Shown here: piece by piece, positions 49,961 to 58,736 of the stretch
How the letters are laid out: every line of letters starts with the position of its first letter
Position numbering within the stretch: position 1 is the first letter of the stretch
From: Variovorax gossypii
GTDB lineage: Bacteria; Pseudomonadota; Gammaproteobacteria; Burkholderiales; Burkholderiaceae_C
NCBI RefSeq assembly: GCF_003965815.1
Contig: NZ_RXOE01000007.1
Location: 1 to 64,000, forward strand
DNA: 64,000 bases
Reading direction: 5' to 3'
Program-made: the position numbers and the translations under genes
The notes under the pieces: model-generated
The model's database searches: none
Told to the model about the DNA's origin: nothing
The model's input: only the letters and a program-made list of their open reading frames with translations

Positions 49961-50536
49961 GTGGACGCGCTGCTCGCCGAGGTGCGCGCCTGCCGCGCGT
50001 GCGAGGCGCACCTGCCGCTGGGGCCGCGGCCGGTGGTGCAGGCCAGCACGAGCGCCAGGCTGCTGATCGTCGGGCAGGCGCCCAGCCTCACGGTGCATCA
50101 GACGGGCGTGCCGTGGAACGACAGGAGCGGCGACCAGCTTCGCCGCTGGCTCGGCATCGACCGCACGGTGTTCTACGACGCCGCGCGCGTGGCCATCGTG
50201 CCGATGGGCTACTGCTACCCGGGTCGCGGCAAGAGCGGCGACCTGCCGCCGCGCCGGGAGTGCGCCGAGCTCTGGCACGACAGGCTTTTCGCGCAGATGA
50301 AGCAGGTCGAACTGACGCTGCTCATCGGCCAGTACGCGCAGCGCCACTTTCTGGGCAAGAAGGCGAACGCCGGTGTCACCGAGACCGTGCAGGCCTTCGC
50401 CGACTACGCGCCGCGTTTCATTCCGCTGCCGCATCCGTCGCCGCGCAACACGGGCTGGCTCAAGCACCACCCGTGGTTCGAGAGCGACGTGCTGCCGGTG
50501 CTGCGCGAGCGGGTGCGGCACGCGCTGGGGCTCTGA
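49961..50536 (+). CDS. Uracil-DNA glycosylase family protein
   Basis: 191 residues from a GTG start immediately after the PEP-mutase gene (GAGG upstream). UDG-superfamily features: LLIVGQAPSLTVHQTGVPWNDRSGDQLRRWLG (motif 1, related to GxAPG), YCYPGRGKSGDLPPRRECAELW, LLIGQYAQRHFLG, and PLPHPSPRNTGWLKHHPWF (motif 2). Such proteins remove uracil or related bases; the Asn/Asp catalytic residue of motif 1 is ambiguous here. Probably co-transcribed with the PEP-mutase gene. Confidence 0.8.
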   Translation: MDALLAEVRACRACEAHLPLGPRPVVQASTSARLLIVGQAPSLTVHQTGVPWNDRSGDQLRRWLGIDRTVFYDAARVAIVPMGYCYPGRGKSGDLPPRRECAELWHDRLFAQMKQVELTLLIGQYAQRHFLGKKANAGVTETVQAFADYAPRFIPLPHPSPRNTGWLKHHPWFESDVLPVLRERVRHALGL

Positions 50537-50543
50537 ACAAGCT

Positions 50544-52220
50544 TCAGGGCGCGGAAGCCACCGAGGCACCCGCGGCGTTGAATGGCCGCGCTGCGTACAC
50601 CACGCGCCCGCCCACCACCGTCATCAGCGATGTCGTCTTGCCGATGCGCTCCAGCGGCACGGCGAAGAAGTCCTGGTCGAGCACGGCGAAGTCGGCGAGC
50701 TTGCCCACTTCGAGCGTGCCGCGCCTGTTCTCGTCGAAGCTGAACCAGGCGCTGCCGGCGGTGTACAGGCGCAGCGCCTGCTCGCGTGTGGGCGTCTCGT
50801 CGGCACCGCGCATGGCCTTGCCGCTCACCGTCTTGCCGTCGAGCATCCACTGCAGTGCGACGAAGGGGTTGTACGAGGCCACGCGATGCGCGTCGGTGCC
50901 GGCGCCCACGTTCACGCCGGCGCGCAGCGCTGTGCCTATGGGCGGCATGCGCCGCGCTGCGTCGCCGCGCATGGCGAGCGCGCGGTCGCCCTGGAAGTAC
51001 ATCGCGTCCTGCATGGTCCAGCCGATGCCCAGCGCCTTCATGCGCGCGAGCGTCTGGGGCGAGGCGTCGTCGAGGTGGGCGATGGACCAGCGCAGGTCCT
51101 TGATCGGCACCTCGGCGTTCAGCTTCTCGTACAGCCCCAGCAGGTGGTCGACCGAGCCGTTCTCCTGCCAGTGGATGGTGACGGCCAGCTTGCGCTGCGC
51201 GGCCCATTTGACGAGCTCGTAGAACTTCGCCTTCGCCGCCTCGTCGGGGAAATTGTTGTTGTACATCGCGAGCGTCACGCGTTCGCCCAGGCCGTTGAAC
51301 TTGAGCATGTCGTCGCCGAAGCCCATCGGCAGCATCTGCGTCAGGTCGCGGAACTCCTGCAGCTCGGCGCCCGGTTTCTGCGCGAACACGCTGTAGGCCA
51401 CGCGCAGCGTCAGCGCCTTCTCGCGCCACAGCTCGAACAGCGCCGCGTACTGCGATGGCGCGATGCTGAAGCCGCCCGGGTCCACCAGCCCGGTGATGCC
51501 GAGGCGGTTCAGCTCGGTGAAAAAGGCGCGCGTGCCGGCCACGTTGTCGTCGTAGGTGGGCTTGGGCAGCTTGTCGAAGAGCGCCGAGATGCCGACGATG
51601 TCGCCGCTCATCCAGCCCGGCGCGCCGTCGGGCGTGGGCTTCATGCCCGCGGGCAGCGTGCCCGGCGCGACGCCCAGCGCTTCCAGCGCCTTGGGCGTCA
51701 TCACCACCGCCTCGTAGAAGAGCTGCACGTACACCGGGTTGTTCGGCGCGGCCTCCTGCAGCTCGGCCAGCGTGGGGCGGCGGCGTTCGGCGAACTGCTG
51801 CTCGGTCCAGCCGCCGGCCACGATCAGCCAGCCGCCGGGGCGCGCGTTCGCCGCGGCGGTGCGGATGCGCGCCATCGCCTCGGCGATGGTGCCGGCGCCG
51901 ATCCAGTTGACCTCGGTCGAATAGCTCAGCGCGGCGCGCACCGCGTGCATGTGCGAGTCGATCAGGCCCGGAATGACGGTGCGGCCGCCCGCGTCGACCG
52001 TGCGTGTCGCGGTGCTCGTGAAAGCGCCCATCTGCGCGGCGCTGCCCACGGCCACGATGCGGCCGTCGCGTACCGCGATCGCCTGCGCCATGGTGCCGGC
52101 GGCGTCGAGGGTGGCGATCTTCGCGTTGGTGACGACCAGGTCTGCCGGTTGCGTCTGCGCGGCAGCGGGCAGCAGCAGGCTGGCCGCGATGGCCGCCGCC
52201 GAAAGGAGTGCGCGTGCCAT
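50544..52220 (-). CDS. Amidohydrolase family protein (YtcJ-like)
   Basis: 558 residues. A signal peptide-like N-terminus (MARALLSAAAIAASLLLPAAAQ) suggests export. Metal-dependent amidohydrolase motifs: VIPGLIDSHMHAVRAAL (HxH), TIHWQENGSVDHL, WSIAHLDDASP and VGAGTDAHRVASYNPF (metal Asp). The family covers putative imidazolonepropionase-like or amidase proteins with unknown substrate. It begins 1 base after the stop of the Bug-type solute-binding gene, at the end of the LacI-controlled operon. Confidence 0.85.
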   Translation of the reverse strand: MARALLSAAAIAASLLLPAAAQTQPADLVVTNAKIATLDAAGTMAQAIAVRDGRIVAVGSAAQMGAFTSTATRTVDAGGRTVIPGLIDSHMHAVRAALSYSTEVNWIGAGTIAEAMARIRTAAANARPGGWLIVAGGWTEQQFAERRRPTLAELQEAAPNNPVYVQLFYEAVVMTPKALEALGVAPGTLPAGMKPTPDGAPGWMSGDIVGISALFDKLPKPTYDDNVAGTRAFFTELNRLGITGLVDPGGFSIAPSQYAALFELWREKALTLRVAYSVFAQKPGAELQEFRDLTQMLPMGFGDDMLKFNGLGERVTLAMYNNNFPDEAAKAKFYELVKWAAQRKLAVTIHWQENGSVDHLLGLYEKLNAEVPIKDLRWSIAHLDDASPQTLARMKALGIGWTMQDAMYFQGDRALAMRGDAARRMPPIGTALRAGVNVGAGTDAHRVASYNPFVALQWMLDGKTVSGKAMRGADETPTREQALRLYTAGSAWFSFDENRRGTLEVGKLADFAVLDQDFFAVPLERIGKTTSLMTVVGGRVVYAARPFNAAGASVASAP

Positions 52221-52221
52221 G

Positions 52222-53211
52222 TCAGTCGACCTTGATGCTGGCGGCTTTCACCACCTGCTGGGCCTTCGCCGTCTCGTCGACGATGAACTTGTTGAACTGC
52301 GCCGAAGGCATCGTGAACGGCTCGGCGCCCAGCTTCTCCAGCCGCTCCTTCAGCTCGGGCGATGCCATGATCTTCGCGACCTCGGCCTGCAGGCGCTCGA
52401 CCACCGGCTGCGGCGTCTTCGCGGGCGCGAACAGGCCGACCCAGAACAGGTACTCCGAGCCCGGCACGCCGGCTTCCACCGTGGTGGGCGCATTGGGCAG
52501 CGCCGACGAGCGCTTGCCCGTGCCCACGGCCAGCGCCTGCAGCTTGCCGGTCTGGATCAGCGGCAGGGCCGACACCATGGGCGCGAAGAACCAGTCGACG
52601 CGTCCGGCCATCACCTCGGTCATGGCCTCGGGCGTGCCGCGGAAGGGCACGTGCTGCGCGTCGACGCCGGCCGCGAGGCGGAACACCTCAGCGTTCATGT
52701 GCGTGGCCGAGCCGTTGCCGGCGGAGGCGTAGTTGAGGCCGCCTGGCTTGGCCTTCGCCTTGGCCACGAGGTCTTTCACGTCCGCGAAGTGCGAGGGCGC
52801 CGTCACCAGCACGTTGGGCAGGCTGGCCATCGGCGTGATGCCGGTGAAGTCCTTGATGGTGTCGTACGACAGGCCCTTGTAGATCCACGGGTTCACGAGG
52901 TGGCCGGCCGAGTGCACCAGCAGCGTGTAGCCGTCGGCCGGCGACTTGGCCACGATGGCCGCACCCAGTGTGCCGCCCGCGCCGGGCTTGTTGTCCACGA
53001 TCACGCTGGTGCCCAGCGCGGGCCCGAGCTTCTCGGCCACGAGGCGCGCGACGATGTCGGTGCCGCTGCCTGCGGTGAAAGGCACGACCAGCCTGACCGC
53101 CTGCGTGCCGGGCCAGTTGCCCTGCGCGTGGGCGCCCGTGAGCGCGCAGGCCGCGAGGGCCGCCGCCATCGCCAGCGTCTGGCGGCGGCTCCGGTTGAAA
53201 GTCTTCTTCAT
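52222..53211 (-). CDS. Bug-family (tripartite tricarboxylate transporter) substrate-binding protein
   Basis: 329 residues with a signal peptide (Arg-rich start RSRRQTLAMAAALAACALTGAHAQ) and the Bug fold: VRLVVPFTAGSGTDIVARLVAEKLG, VDNKPGAGGTLGA, and VPFRGTPEAMTEVMAGRVDWFF. Bug proteins bind carboxylates in the periplasm, often without adjacent TctAB genes, as here. It is in the operon with BKACE and an intradiol dioxygenase, so an aromatic or carboxylic ligand is likely. Confidence 0.87.
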   Translation of the reverse strand: MKKTFNRSRRQTLAMAAALAACALTGAHAQGNWPGTQAVRLVVPFTAGSGTDIVARLVAEKLGPALGTSVIVDNKPGAGGTLGAAIVAKSPADGYTLLVHSAGHLVNPWIYKGLSYDTIKDFTGITPMASLPNVLVTAPSHFADVKDLVAKAKAKPGGLNYASAGNGSATHMNAEVFRLAAGVDAQHVPFRGTPEAMTEVMAGRVDWFFAPMVSALPLIQTGKLQALAVGTGKRSSALPNAPTTVEAGVPGSEYLFWVGLFAPAKTPQPVVERLQAEVAKIMASPELKERLEKLGAEPFTMPSAQFNKFIVDETAKAQQVVKAASIKVD

Positions 53212-53276
53212 GCGTCTTGTCTCCGTTGATCTATTTGGTTGAGCGATGAATGACCGGGAAAAGGGAAGGGGCCGTG

Positions 53277-53633
53277 CTACGCCGGCGGCGCGTTCGGCAT
53301 CACCAGCGCCACCAGTACCGGCCGGTTGCCGAGGTTCTCCAGCTGCCGCTTCTCGCCGGGCGCGAAGCGGCAGCTGTCGTAGGGGCCGAGCACTTCTTCC
53401 TGGCGCGTGCCGTCGATCTCGCCGACCACGTGCAGCTGGCCCTCGAGCACGAGGTAGAGCTTTTCCATCGGCGAGCCGTCGAGGCCGGTGCGGCCGCCGG
53501 GAAGGATCTGGCTCATGCCCATCCACATCTGCGTGGAGGGGCCGGCTTCCTTGCCCTGCAGGCGCAGGCAGCGCATGTCGAAATGGTTGGGCGCCTCGTA
53601 GTGCGGCGCCTCGCTGAAGCGGGTCACGTGCAT
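53277..53633 (-). CDS. Cupin domain protein
   Basis: 118-residue single-domain cupin (APHYEAPNHFDMRCLRLQGKEAG, then EKLYLVLEGQLHVVGEIDG and LGPYDSCRFAPGEKRQLENLG). The metal-binding His/Glu pattern is only partly conserved: the usual His pair of cupin motif 1 is not obvious. It lies between the Bug protein and the MDR dehydrogenase. Function unknown; possibly a ring-cleavage or isomerisation helper. Confidence 0.8.
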   Translation of the reverse strand: MHVTRFSEAPHYEAPNHFDMRCLRLQGKEAGPSTQMWMGMSQILPGGRTGLDGSPMEKLYLVLEGQLHVVGEIDGTRQEEVLGPYDSCRFAPGEKRQLENLGNRPVLVALVMPNAPPA

Positions 53634-53654
53634 GGGGTGTGCTCCGGAAAGAGT

Positions 53655-54662
53655 TCAGGGGCGCAGCACGACACGGTCGGTGCTGCCCGAGAGCACCAGC
53701 CGGTAGGCGTCGTGTGCCTCGTCGAGCGTGAAGTGGCGTGCCACCGGAAAGGGCTTCAGCGTGCCGCGCTCGAAGCCCTCGCGCATGGCGTCGAGCTGCG
53801 CGGTGCTGGCGACGCAGTCCATCGCCAGCGAGTCGATGCCCACGTAGGTGTGCATGCCCCGGTAGAACGCGAAGATGTCGAAGGGCACCGCGCGGTCGTG
53901 CGTGGCGATGAAGATCTGCGTCGCACCCTTGGCCATCGCCTTGTTGGCCGCCTCGAAGTAGGCACTGCCCACGGTGTTGTAGACGATGTTCGCGCCGCGT
54001 CCGTCGGTGAGCTCGCGCACCCGCGCGCCCACGTCGGCGTGGTGGCGCGCGTCGATCGTGTCCACCGGTCCGGCCGCGAAGCCCTGGAAAGGGCCTGCAT
54101 GCCGCTGCACCGCGATCACGCGCGCGCCGGCCTGCGAGGCGAGCTGCACCGCCGCCTGCCCGACCTTGCCGTTGGCGCCCAACACCAGCACCGTCTGCCC
54201 GGCCTGCGGCATGCCGCTGCGGCGGAAGCCTTCGTAGGCTGTGACGAAGGGCACGCCCACCGCGCCGGCCTCGTCCATCGAGATGCCGCGGGGCTTGGCG
54301 CGCAGCGCCTGCTCGGGCAGCACCAGGTAGCGTGCATGCGAGCCGTCGCGCGTGATGCCCACGTCGCCGCCGGAGCCGTAGACCTCGCGGCCGATCCACT
54401 CCGAAGGGCCGCTCACCACGGTGCCCGCGAAGTCGCGGCCTGGCGTCCGGGGCCAGACCGCCTGCGGCATGATGCCCAGCGTGGCCTTCACGTCGCTGGG
54501 GTTCACCGCGGCGGCCGCGATGCGCACCACGGCATGGCCGGGCGGCGGCACCGGCTCGGTTTGCGGTGCCGCTTCGAGCCGCAATGCGTCGAGGTCGGCG
54601 GCCTTCTCGTTCACGCGCAGTGCGCGCGAACTGTGGGCGGGGTGCATGGCTGCTGCGCTCAT
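53655..54662 (-). CDS. Zinc-binding-type dehydrogenase (MDR family, quinone reductase-like)
   Basis: 335 residues with the MDR fold: GTVVSGPSEWIGREVYGSGGDVG, the NAD(P) motif VLVLGANGKVGQAAVQLASQAGA and AYEGFRRSGMPQAG. It lacks the structural-zinc Cys cluster of alcohol dehydrogenases, so it is closer to quinone oxidoreductases. It may reduce an enone or quinone intermediate in the operon's pathway. It starts 3 bases after the BKACE stop. Confidence 0.85.
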   Translation of the reverse strand: MSAAAMHPAHSSRALRVNEKAADLDALRLEAAPQTEPVPPPGHAVVRIAAAAVNPSDVKATLGIMPQAVWPRTPGRDFAGTVVSGPSEWIGREVYGSGGDVGITRDGSHARYLVLPEQALRAKPRGISMDEAGAVGVPFVTAYEGFRRSGMPQAGQTVLVLGANGKVGQAAVQLASQAGARVIAVQRHAGPFQGFAAGPVDTIDARHHADVGARVRELTDGRGANIVYNTVGSAYFEAANKAMAKGATQIFIATHDRAVPFDIFAFYRGMHTYVGIDSLAMDCVASTAQLDAMREGFERGTLKPFPVARHFTLDEAHDAYRLVLSGSTDRVVLRP

Positions 54663-54665
54663 CGT

Positions 54666-55556
54666 TCAGCTCCTCGCATCTGGCAGGCCCAGCATCGCGC
54701 GGGCCTCGCGCGGGTTGGCGACTTCGCCGCCCAGGCTCACGAGGATGTCGCGCGCCTTCGCCACCAGCTGCGCGTTGCTCTCGGCGAGCACGCCCTTCTC
54801 GAGGTAGATGTTGTCTTCCATCCCCACGCGCACGTGGCCGCCCAGCAGCCAGGCCTGCGCGACGATCGGGAACTCCATGCGCCCGATGCCGAAGGCGCTC
54901 CAGAAGGCGCCGCGCGGCAGCATGTTGCGCGCATAGAGCAGCGTCTCGGGCGTGGGCGCGAAGCCGTACTTCACGCCGAGAACGAAGGTCCACATGGCGG
55001 GGCCGTCGAGCGTGCCGTCGGCGATGAGGTCGAGCGCGAGGTTGATGTCGCCCGAGTCGAAGATCTCCAGCTCGGGCTTCACGCCCGCCTCGCGCATCAC
55101 CTTCGCCATGCGCCGCACGTTCCTCGGCGTGTTGATGACCACGTCGGGGCCGGAGTTCATGGTGTTCAGGTCGAGCGAGCACACGTCGGGCCTGATGAGC
55201 GCGATGTGCTCCACGCGCTTCTCGGGCGGCAGCAGCGTGGTGCCGGGCGCGGCGACCTTCGGATCGTCTTCGCTCGGAATGAAGCGACCGCCCGGGCCGG
55301 TCGTGAGGTTGACGATCAGCTCGCGGTTGCCGCGGCGGATGCGGTCCACCACCTCGCGGTACAGCTCGACTTCCATCGAGGGCTTGCCGGTCTCGGGGTT
55401 GCGCACGTGGATGTGCACCTGGCTCGCGCCGGCCTCGGCGGCGGCCAGGCATTCGTCGGCGATCTGCACCGGCGTGATCGGCAGGTGCGGCGTCTGCTCC
55501 GGCTTCACGAGGTTGCCCGTGACGGCGCAGGTGATGAGTGTCTTGGTGGTGCTCAC
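54666..55556 (-). CDS. BKACE protein (beta-keto acid cleavage enzyme, DUF849)
   Basis: 296 residues; cleaves beta-keto acids with acetyl-CoA to give acetoacetate and a new acyl-CoA. Family hallmarks: ITCAVTGNLVKPEQTPHLP, the zinc-binding VHIHVRNPETGKPS (two His), SLDLNTMNSG and MWTFVLGVKYGFAPTPETL. It has a GTG start overlapping the SDR stop by 4 bases, with the N-terminus MSTTKTLITC. The substrate is not defined by sequence alone but should be a beta-keto acid formed by the SDR or dioxygenase. Confidence 0.88.
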   Translation of the reverse strand: MSTTKTLITCAVTGNLVKPEQTPHLPITPVQIADECLAAAEAGASQVHIHVRNPETGKPSMEVELYREVVDRIRRGNRELIVNLTTGPGGRFIPSEDDPKVAAPGTTLLPPEKRVEHIALIRPDVCSLDLNTMNSGPDVVINTPRNVRRMAKVMREAGVKPELEIFDSGDINLALDLIADGTLDGPAMWTFVLGVKYGFAPTPETLLYARNMLPRGAFWSAFGIGRMEFPIVAQAWLLGGHVRVGMEDNIYLEKGVLAESNAQLVAKARDILVSLGGEVANPREARAMLGLPDARS

Positions 55557-56317
55557 AGGTGGCGCCCTCCGTCGACCACGATGCGCGTGCCGGTCACGAA
55601 TCGCATGGTGGTGGCCAGCGCCTCGACCGTGGCGGCCACGTCATCGGGCTGGCCGATGCGGCCCAGCGGCGTGGTGCTGGCCATCTTGCTGGCGAACTCC
55701 GCGCCGCGCCCCGGCACGAAGCCCGATTCCACCGCGCCCGGCGAGACCGACACCACGCGCACCGCCGGCGCCAGGGCCTTGGCCAGTGCATCGCCCACCA
55801 CGTCGAGCCCGGCCTTGGCCGCCACGTAGGCGAGGTTGCTGCCCACGCCCGTGAAGCCTGCGATGGACGAGATGTTGGCCACGAGGCCGTCGCCGCTCGC
55901 CTTCAGCATCGGCGCGAACGCGCGGATGGTGGCGAACACGCCGCGGAAGTTGGAACGCACGATGTCGTCGATGAGCTCGTCGGTCAGCGCGTCGAGGTCG
56001 GCGGCCGGCACCGGTTTCGTGTGGCCCGCGCTGTTGACGAGGATGTCGCAGCGCCCGAGCGTGGCCTTCACCTCGGCCGCGGCGGCGACGAGGCTCGGCG
56101 TGTCGACGATGTCGGCGCGGATCGCCGCATGGCGCTGGCCGTTGGCCGAGGGCAGGGCGGCCGCGCGGGCCGCGGCGTCGTCGCCCTTGCGGTGCAGCAG
56201 CACGCAGGTGGCGCCCAGCGCGGCGAGGCGCGTGGCGGTGGCGTAGCCGATGGCGCCTAGGCCGCCGGTGATGACGGCGACCTTGCCGTCTAGTCTGGAG
56301 ACTGGGTCGAAGCTCAT
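55553..56317 (-). CDS. Short-chain dehydrogenase/reductase
   Basis: 254 residues, classical SDR: VAVITGGLGAIGYATATRLAALGA (TGxxxGxG-like), LVNSAGHTKPVP (NSAG), catalytic Ser in ANISSIAGFTG and YVAAKAGLD (Y-x-x-x-K), and the C-terminal VTGTRIVVDGGRHL. It could oxidise a beta-hydroxy acid to the beta-keto acid used by BKACE. Overlaps BKACE at GTGA. Confidence 0.88.
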   Translation of the reverse strand: MSFDPVSRLDGKVAVITGGLGAIGYATATRLAALGATCVLLHRKGDDAAARAAALPSANGQRHAAIRADIVDTPSLVAAAAEVKATLGRCDILVNSAGHTKPVPAADLDALTDELIDDIVRSNFRGVFATIRAFAPMLKASGDGLVANISSIAGFTGVGSNLAYVAAKAGLDVVGDALAKALAPAVRVVSVSPGAVESGFVPGRGAEFASKMASTTPLGRIGQPDDVAATVEALATTMRFVTGTRIVVDGGRHL

Positions 56318-56340
56318 GGGTGTGGTGCGGAAGAGTTGAT

Positions 56341-57207
56341 TCAGGGAATGGGTGGGCGGGGAAACTTCATCTCGCCGGGTTCGAGCTCGAAGTCGTGGTG
56401 CAGCGAGGCACTCTTTCCGTCAGGAGCGAGCGCGAAACGGCCGATCAGCCGACGCGTCACGCCGAAGGTCGGGTCGCTCTCCAGGTTCTCGTCGTCATCG
56501 GCGAACACCTGCGTGATGAGCACCTTGTGTCCCGGCTTGCTCACCATGAAGTGCAGGTGCGCGGGACGGTTCGGGTGACGCTTCTGCGCGCGCAGCAGCA
56601 CGCCGCAGGGGCCGTCGGTCGGCACCGGGTAGCCGGCCGGGCGCACGCTGCGGAAGTGGAAGCGGCCCTCGGCATCGGTGGAAAAGCGCCCGCGCAGGTT
56701 CATGTCTTCCTGCGACGGGTCCTGGTTCTCGTAGAGGCCGACCGGCGAGGCCTGCCACACGTCGACGGTGGCATCGGCCACCGGCCGGCCCTCGTGGTCG
56801 CGCACCGTGCCCGTCACCTCGAGCGGGGTGCCCGGCGTGCCCGAGCGCGCGATGCTCTCGCCCTGCGCGCAGGCCGGCGCGTTCGCGCGCCAGAAGGGCC
56901 CGAGCAGCGCGGCCGGCGACTCGCCCTGCGGGTCCTGGTTGTTCTGCAGCGCGACCACGGTCGACACGCCCAGGATGTCCGCCGCCAGCACCACCTCGTT
57001 CTTGGTCTCGCCGGTGGCCTGGCCGATGGCGACGATGAATTCGAGCGCCTGCTCGAACTCTTCTTCCGTCAGCTTCACTTCCTGGACCAGCGCGTGCAGG
57101 TGGCGCGTGACCGCTTCCATCACGGTGCGCAGCCTGGAGTCGGGCGTATGTCTCATGGCGTCGAGCACGTGGCCCAGCACCGAGTGGGGGGAGGTGGCGA
57201 TGTTCAT
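56341..57207 (-). CDS. Intradiol ring-cleavage dioxygenase (hydroxyquinol 1,2-dioxygenase-like)
   Basis: 288 residues. An N-terminal dioxygenase-N domain (HALVQEVKLTEEEFEQALEFI) precedes the catalytic part, where VWQASPVGLYENQDP and RPAGYPVPTDGPCG hold the Tyr ligands and AHLHFMVSKPGHKVL the His ligands of Fe(III). It belongs to the catechol/hydroxyquinol 1,2-dioxygenase family, closest in layout to hydroxyquinol types. It is the first gene of the LacI-controlled operon and so probably opens an aromatic diol in the first step. The ATG at 57207 was chosen over an earlier one. Confidence 0.87.
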   Translation of the reverse strand: MNIATSPHSVLGHVLDAMRHTPDSRLRTVMEAVTRHLHALVQEVKLTEEEFEQALEFIVAIGQATGETKNEVVLAADILGVSTVVALQNNQDPQGESPAALLGPFWRANAPACAQGESIARSGTPGTPLEVTGTVRDHEGRPVADATVDVWQASPVGLYENQDPSQEDMNLRGRFSTDAEGRFHFRSVRPAGYPVPTDGPCGVLLRAQKRHPNRPAHLHFMVSKPGHKVLITQVFADDDENLESDPTFGVTRRLIGRFALAPDGKSASLHHDFELEPGEMKFPRPPIP

Positions 57208-57217
57208 GGCAAGTCTT

Positions 57218-57231
57218 TGCAATCGTTTGCA
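57218..57231. promoter_or_regulatory. LacI-type operator 1 (minus-strand operon)
   Basis: TGCAATCGTTTGCA, a near-perfect palindrome with a central CG typical of LacI-family sites, 11 bases upstream of the dioxygenase start codon. A second copy lies at 57321-57334. Confidence 0.7.
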
Positions 57232-57320
57232 CGATATTAGTCCAAATCGCCGAAAAGTAAAATGGCGGCAATCCGGGGTATATGAATGGCAGAAAGCCGC
57301 CTGAAGCCACTGCACCCGGC

Positions 57321-57334
57321 GACAATCGTTTGCA
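57321..57334. promoter_or_regulatory. LacI-type operator 2 (upstream of the regulator)
   Basis: GACAATCGTTTGCA shares 12 of 14 bases with operator 1 and ends 3 bases before the LacI start codon, so the regulator probably represses its own gene. Confidence 0.6.
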
Positions 57335-57337
57335 CCA

Positions 57338-58378
57338 ATGAGCGCCAACCAACCCGCCCCGTCCTCACCCGTCACCATCCGCGACGTCGCCCGCGCCGCC
57401 GGCGTGCACGTGTCCACCGTCTCGCGCGCGCTCAGCCCCGAGAAGCGCTCGCTGATCAGCGAGGAGGTGCTGCGCGTGGTCGAGGAGGCGGCGCAGCGCC
57501 TGGGCTACCGGCCCAACCGCGCGGCCTCGGCGCTGCGCACGGGGCGCACCCACACCATCGGCGTGCTGGTGCCCGACATCACCAACGCGGTGTTCCCGCC
57601 GATCCTGCAGGGCATAGAGGCCAGCGCCGCCGCGCGCGGGTATTTCGTGTTCGTCACCAACGTGGTCGACCACGCGCTCGCGCGGCCGGTGCTGGAGCGC
57701 ATGCTGGCGCAGCGCGTCGACGGCGTGGTCATGGCCACCGCCACGCGCGACGATCCGCTGGTCGACTTCGTCACCAAGGCGGGCATGACGGCCGTGCTGG
57801 TCAACCGCGCCGACGAGACCGGCCGCCTGCCGGCCGTGGTGAGCGACGACCGGCTCGCGATGAAGCTCGCGGTCGACCACCTCGTTGCGCTGGGCCACAA
57901 GCGCATCGCGCACCTTGCGGGCCCGCAGACCATTCCCACCGGCGTGGGCCGGCGCCTGGGCGTGGAGCAGGCCCTGCGCGACCACCGCATGAAGCCCTTC
58001 CGCGTGGTCGAGTGCGCGAGCTACAGCCGCGAGGCCGGCGCCGAGGCGATGAAGCAGATGCTCGCGGCCGGCGCCGCGCCGCAGGCCGTGGTGTGCTGCA
58101 ACGACCTGGTCGCGCTGGGCGCCTACGACGCGCTGCGCGAGGCGGGCCTGCGCGTGCCGCAGGACATCTCAGTCACCGGCCACAACGACATGCCGCTGGT
58201 CGACATGGTCGACCCGCCGCTCACCACCATCCGCCTGCCGCACCGCGAACTCGGCTGGCGCGCGGCCGAGATGCTGTTCGAGGAGATCGACGGCCACTCG
58301 ATGTCGGCCTCGACCGTGGTGCTGCGCCCCGAGCTGGTGGTGCGCAAGTCGACCGGCGCGCCGGCCGGCACGCGCTGA
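57338..58378 (+). CDS. LacI family transcriptional regulator
   Basis: 346 residues. N-terminal LacI helix-turn-helix: VTIRDVARAAGVHVSTVSRAL with hinge region RLGYRPNRAASALRTGR, then a periplasmic-binding-protein-like ligand domain (IGVLVPDITNAVFPPILQGIE, DGVVMATATRDD, and LAGPQTIPTGVGRRLG). It is divergent from the dioxygenase-BKACE operon, and the two operators in the gap indicate that it regulates both. The ligand is likely an intermediate of that pathway. Confidence 0.9.
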   Translation: MSANQPAPSSPVTIRDVARAAGVHVSTVSRALSPEKRSLISEEVLRVVEEAAQRLGYRPNRAASALRTGRTHTIGVLVPDITNAVFPPILQGIEASAAARGYFVFVTNVVDHALARPVLERMLAQRVDGVVMATATRDDPLVDFVTKAGMTAVLVNRADETGRLPAVVSDDRLAMKLAVDHLVALGHKRIAHLAGPQTIPTGVGRRLGVEQALRDHRMKPFRVVECASYSREAGAEAMKQMLAAGAAPQAVVCCNDLVALGAYDALREAGLRVPQDISVTGHNDMPLVDMVDPPLTTIRLPHRELGWRAAEMLFEEIDGHSMSASTVVLRPELVVRKSTGAPAGTR

Positions 58379-58390
58379 GCCGCGGCGGGC

Positions 58391-58717
58391 CTACCACCAC
58401 CAGTGGGCGATGTCGTCGCTGAACCCCATGTAGAGCAGCACCAGCGTGACCAGCGCGACGATGCACTTGGCGCGCAGCGACATCTTCGGCCTGGGCGCGA
58501 AGTCCGCCGCGCTGCCGACGAAGTGCACGCCGCAATGGGGGCACTGCCGCACCTTGCCGTAGATCGGCTCCTTGCAGCGCGGGCAGGGCACTTCGTCCGA
58601 ACCGGGCTCCGGCGGCGAGCCGTCCGTGCGCTGCTGCCTCTCGCGTTGCTGCTGCAGCCTCGCGCGGCGCTCGCGGTGCGCGGCCAGGTCGATGGGGTCG
58701 TTGGGCTTGTCGGACAT
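58391..58717 (-). CDS. Zinc-ribbon membrane protein (small, uncharacterised)
   Basis: 108 residues. A charged N-terminal half (ERRARLQQQRERQQR) is followed by a zinc-ribbon with two CxxC pairs (CPRCKEPIYGKVRQCPHC) and one membrane segment (AKCIVALVTLVLLYMGF), ending WWW. The role is unknown. It is downstream of the unknown gene at 58737-60422 and convergent with lacI. Confidence 0.78.
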   Translation of the reverse strand: MSDKPNDPIDLAAHRERRARLQQQRERQQRTDGSPPEPGSDEVPCPRCKEPIYGKVRQCPHCGVHFVGSAADFAPRPKMSLRAKCIVALVTLVLLYMGFSDDIAHWWW

Positions 58718-58736
58718 GCTCGGATGAAAACAGGCC

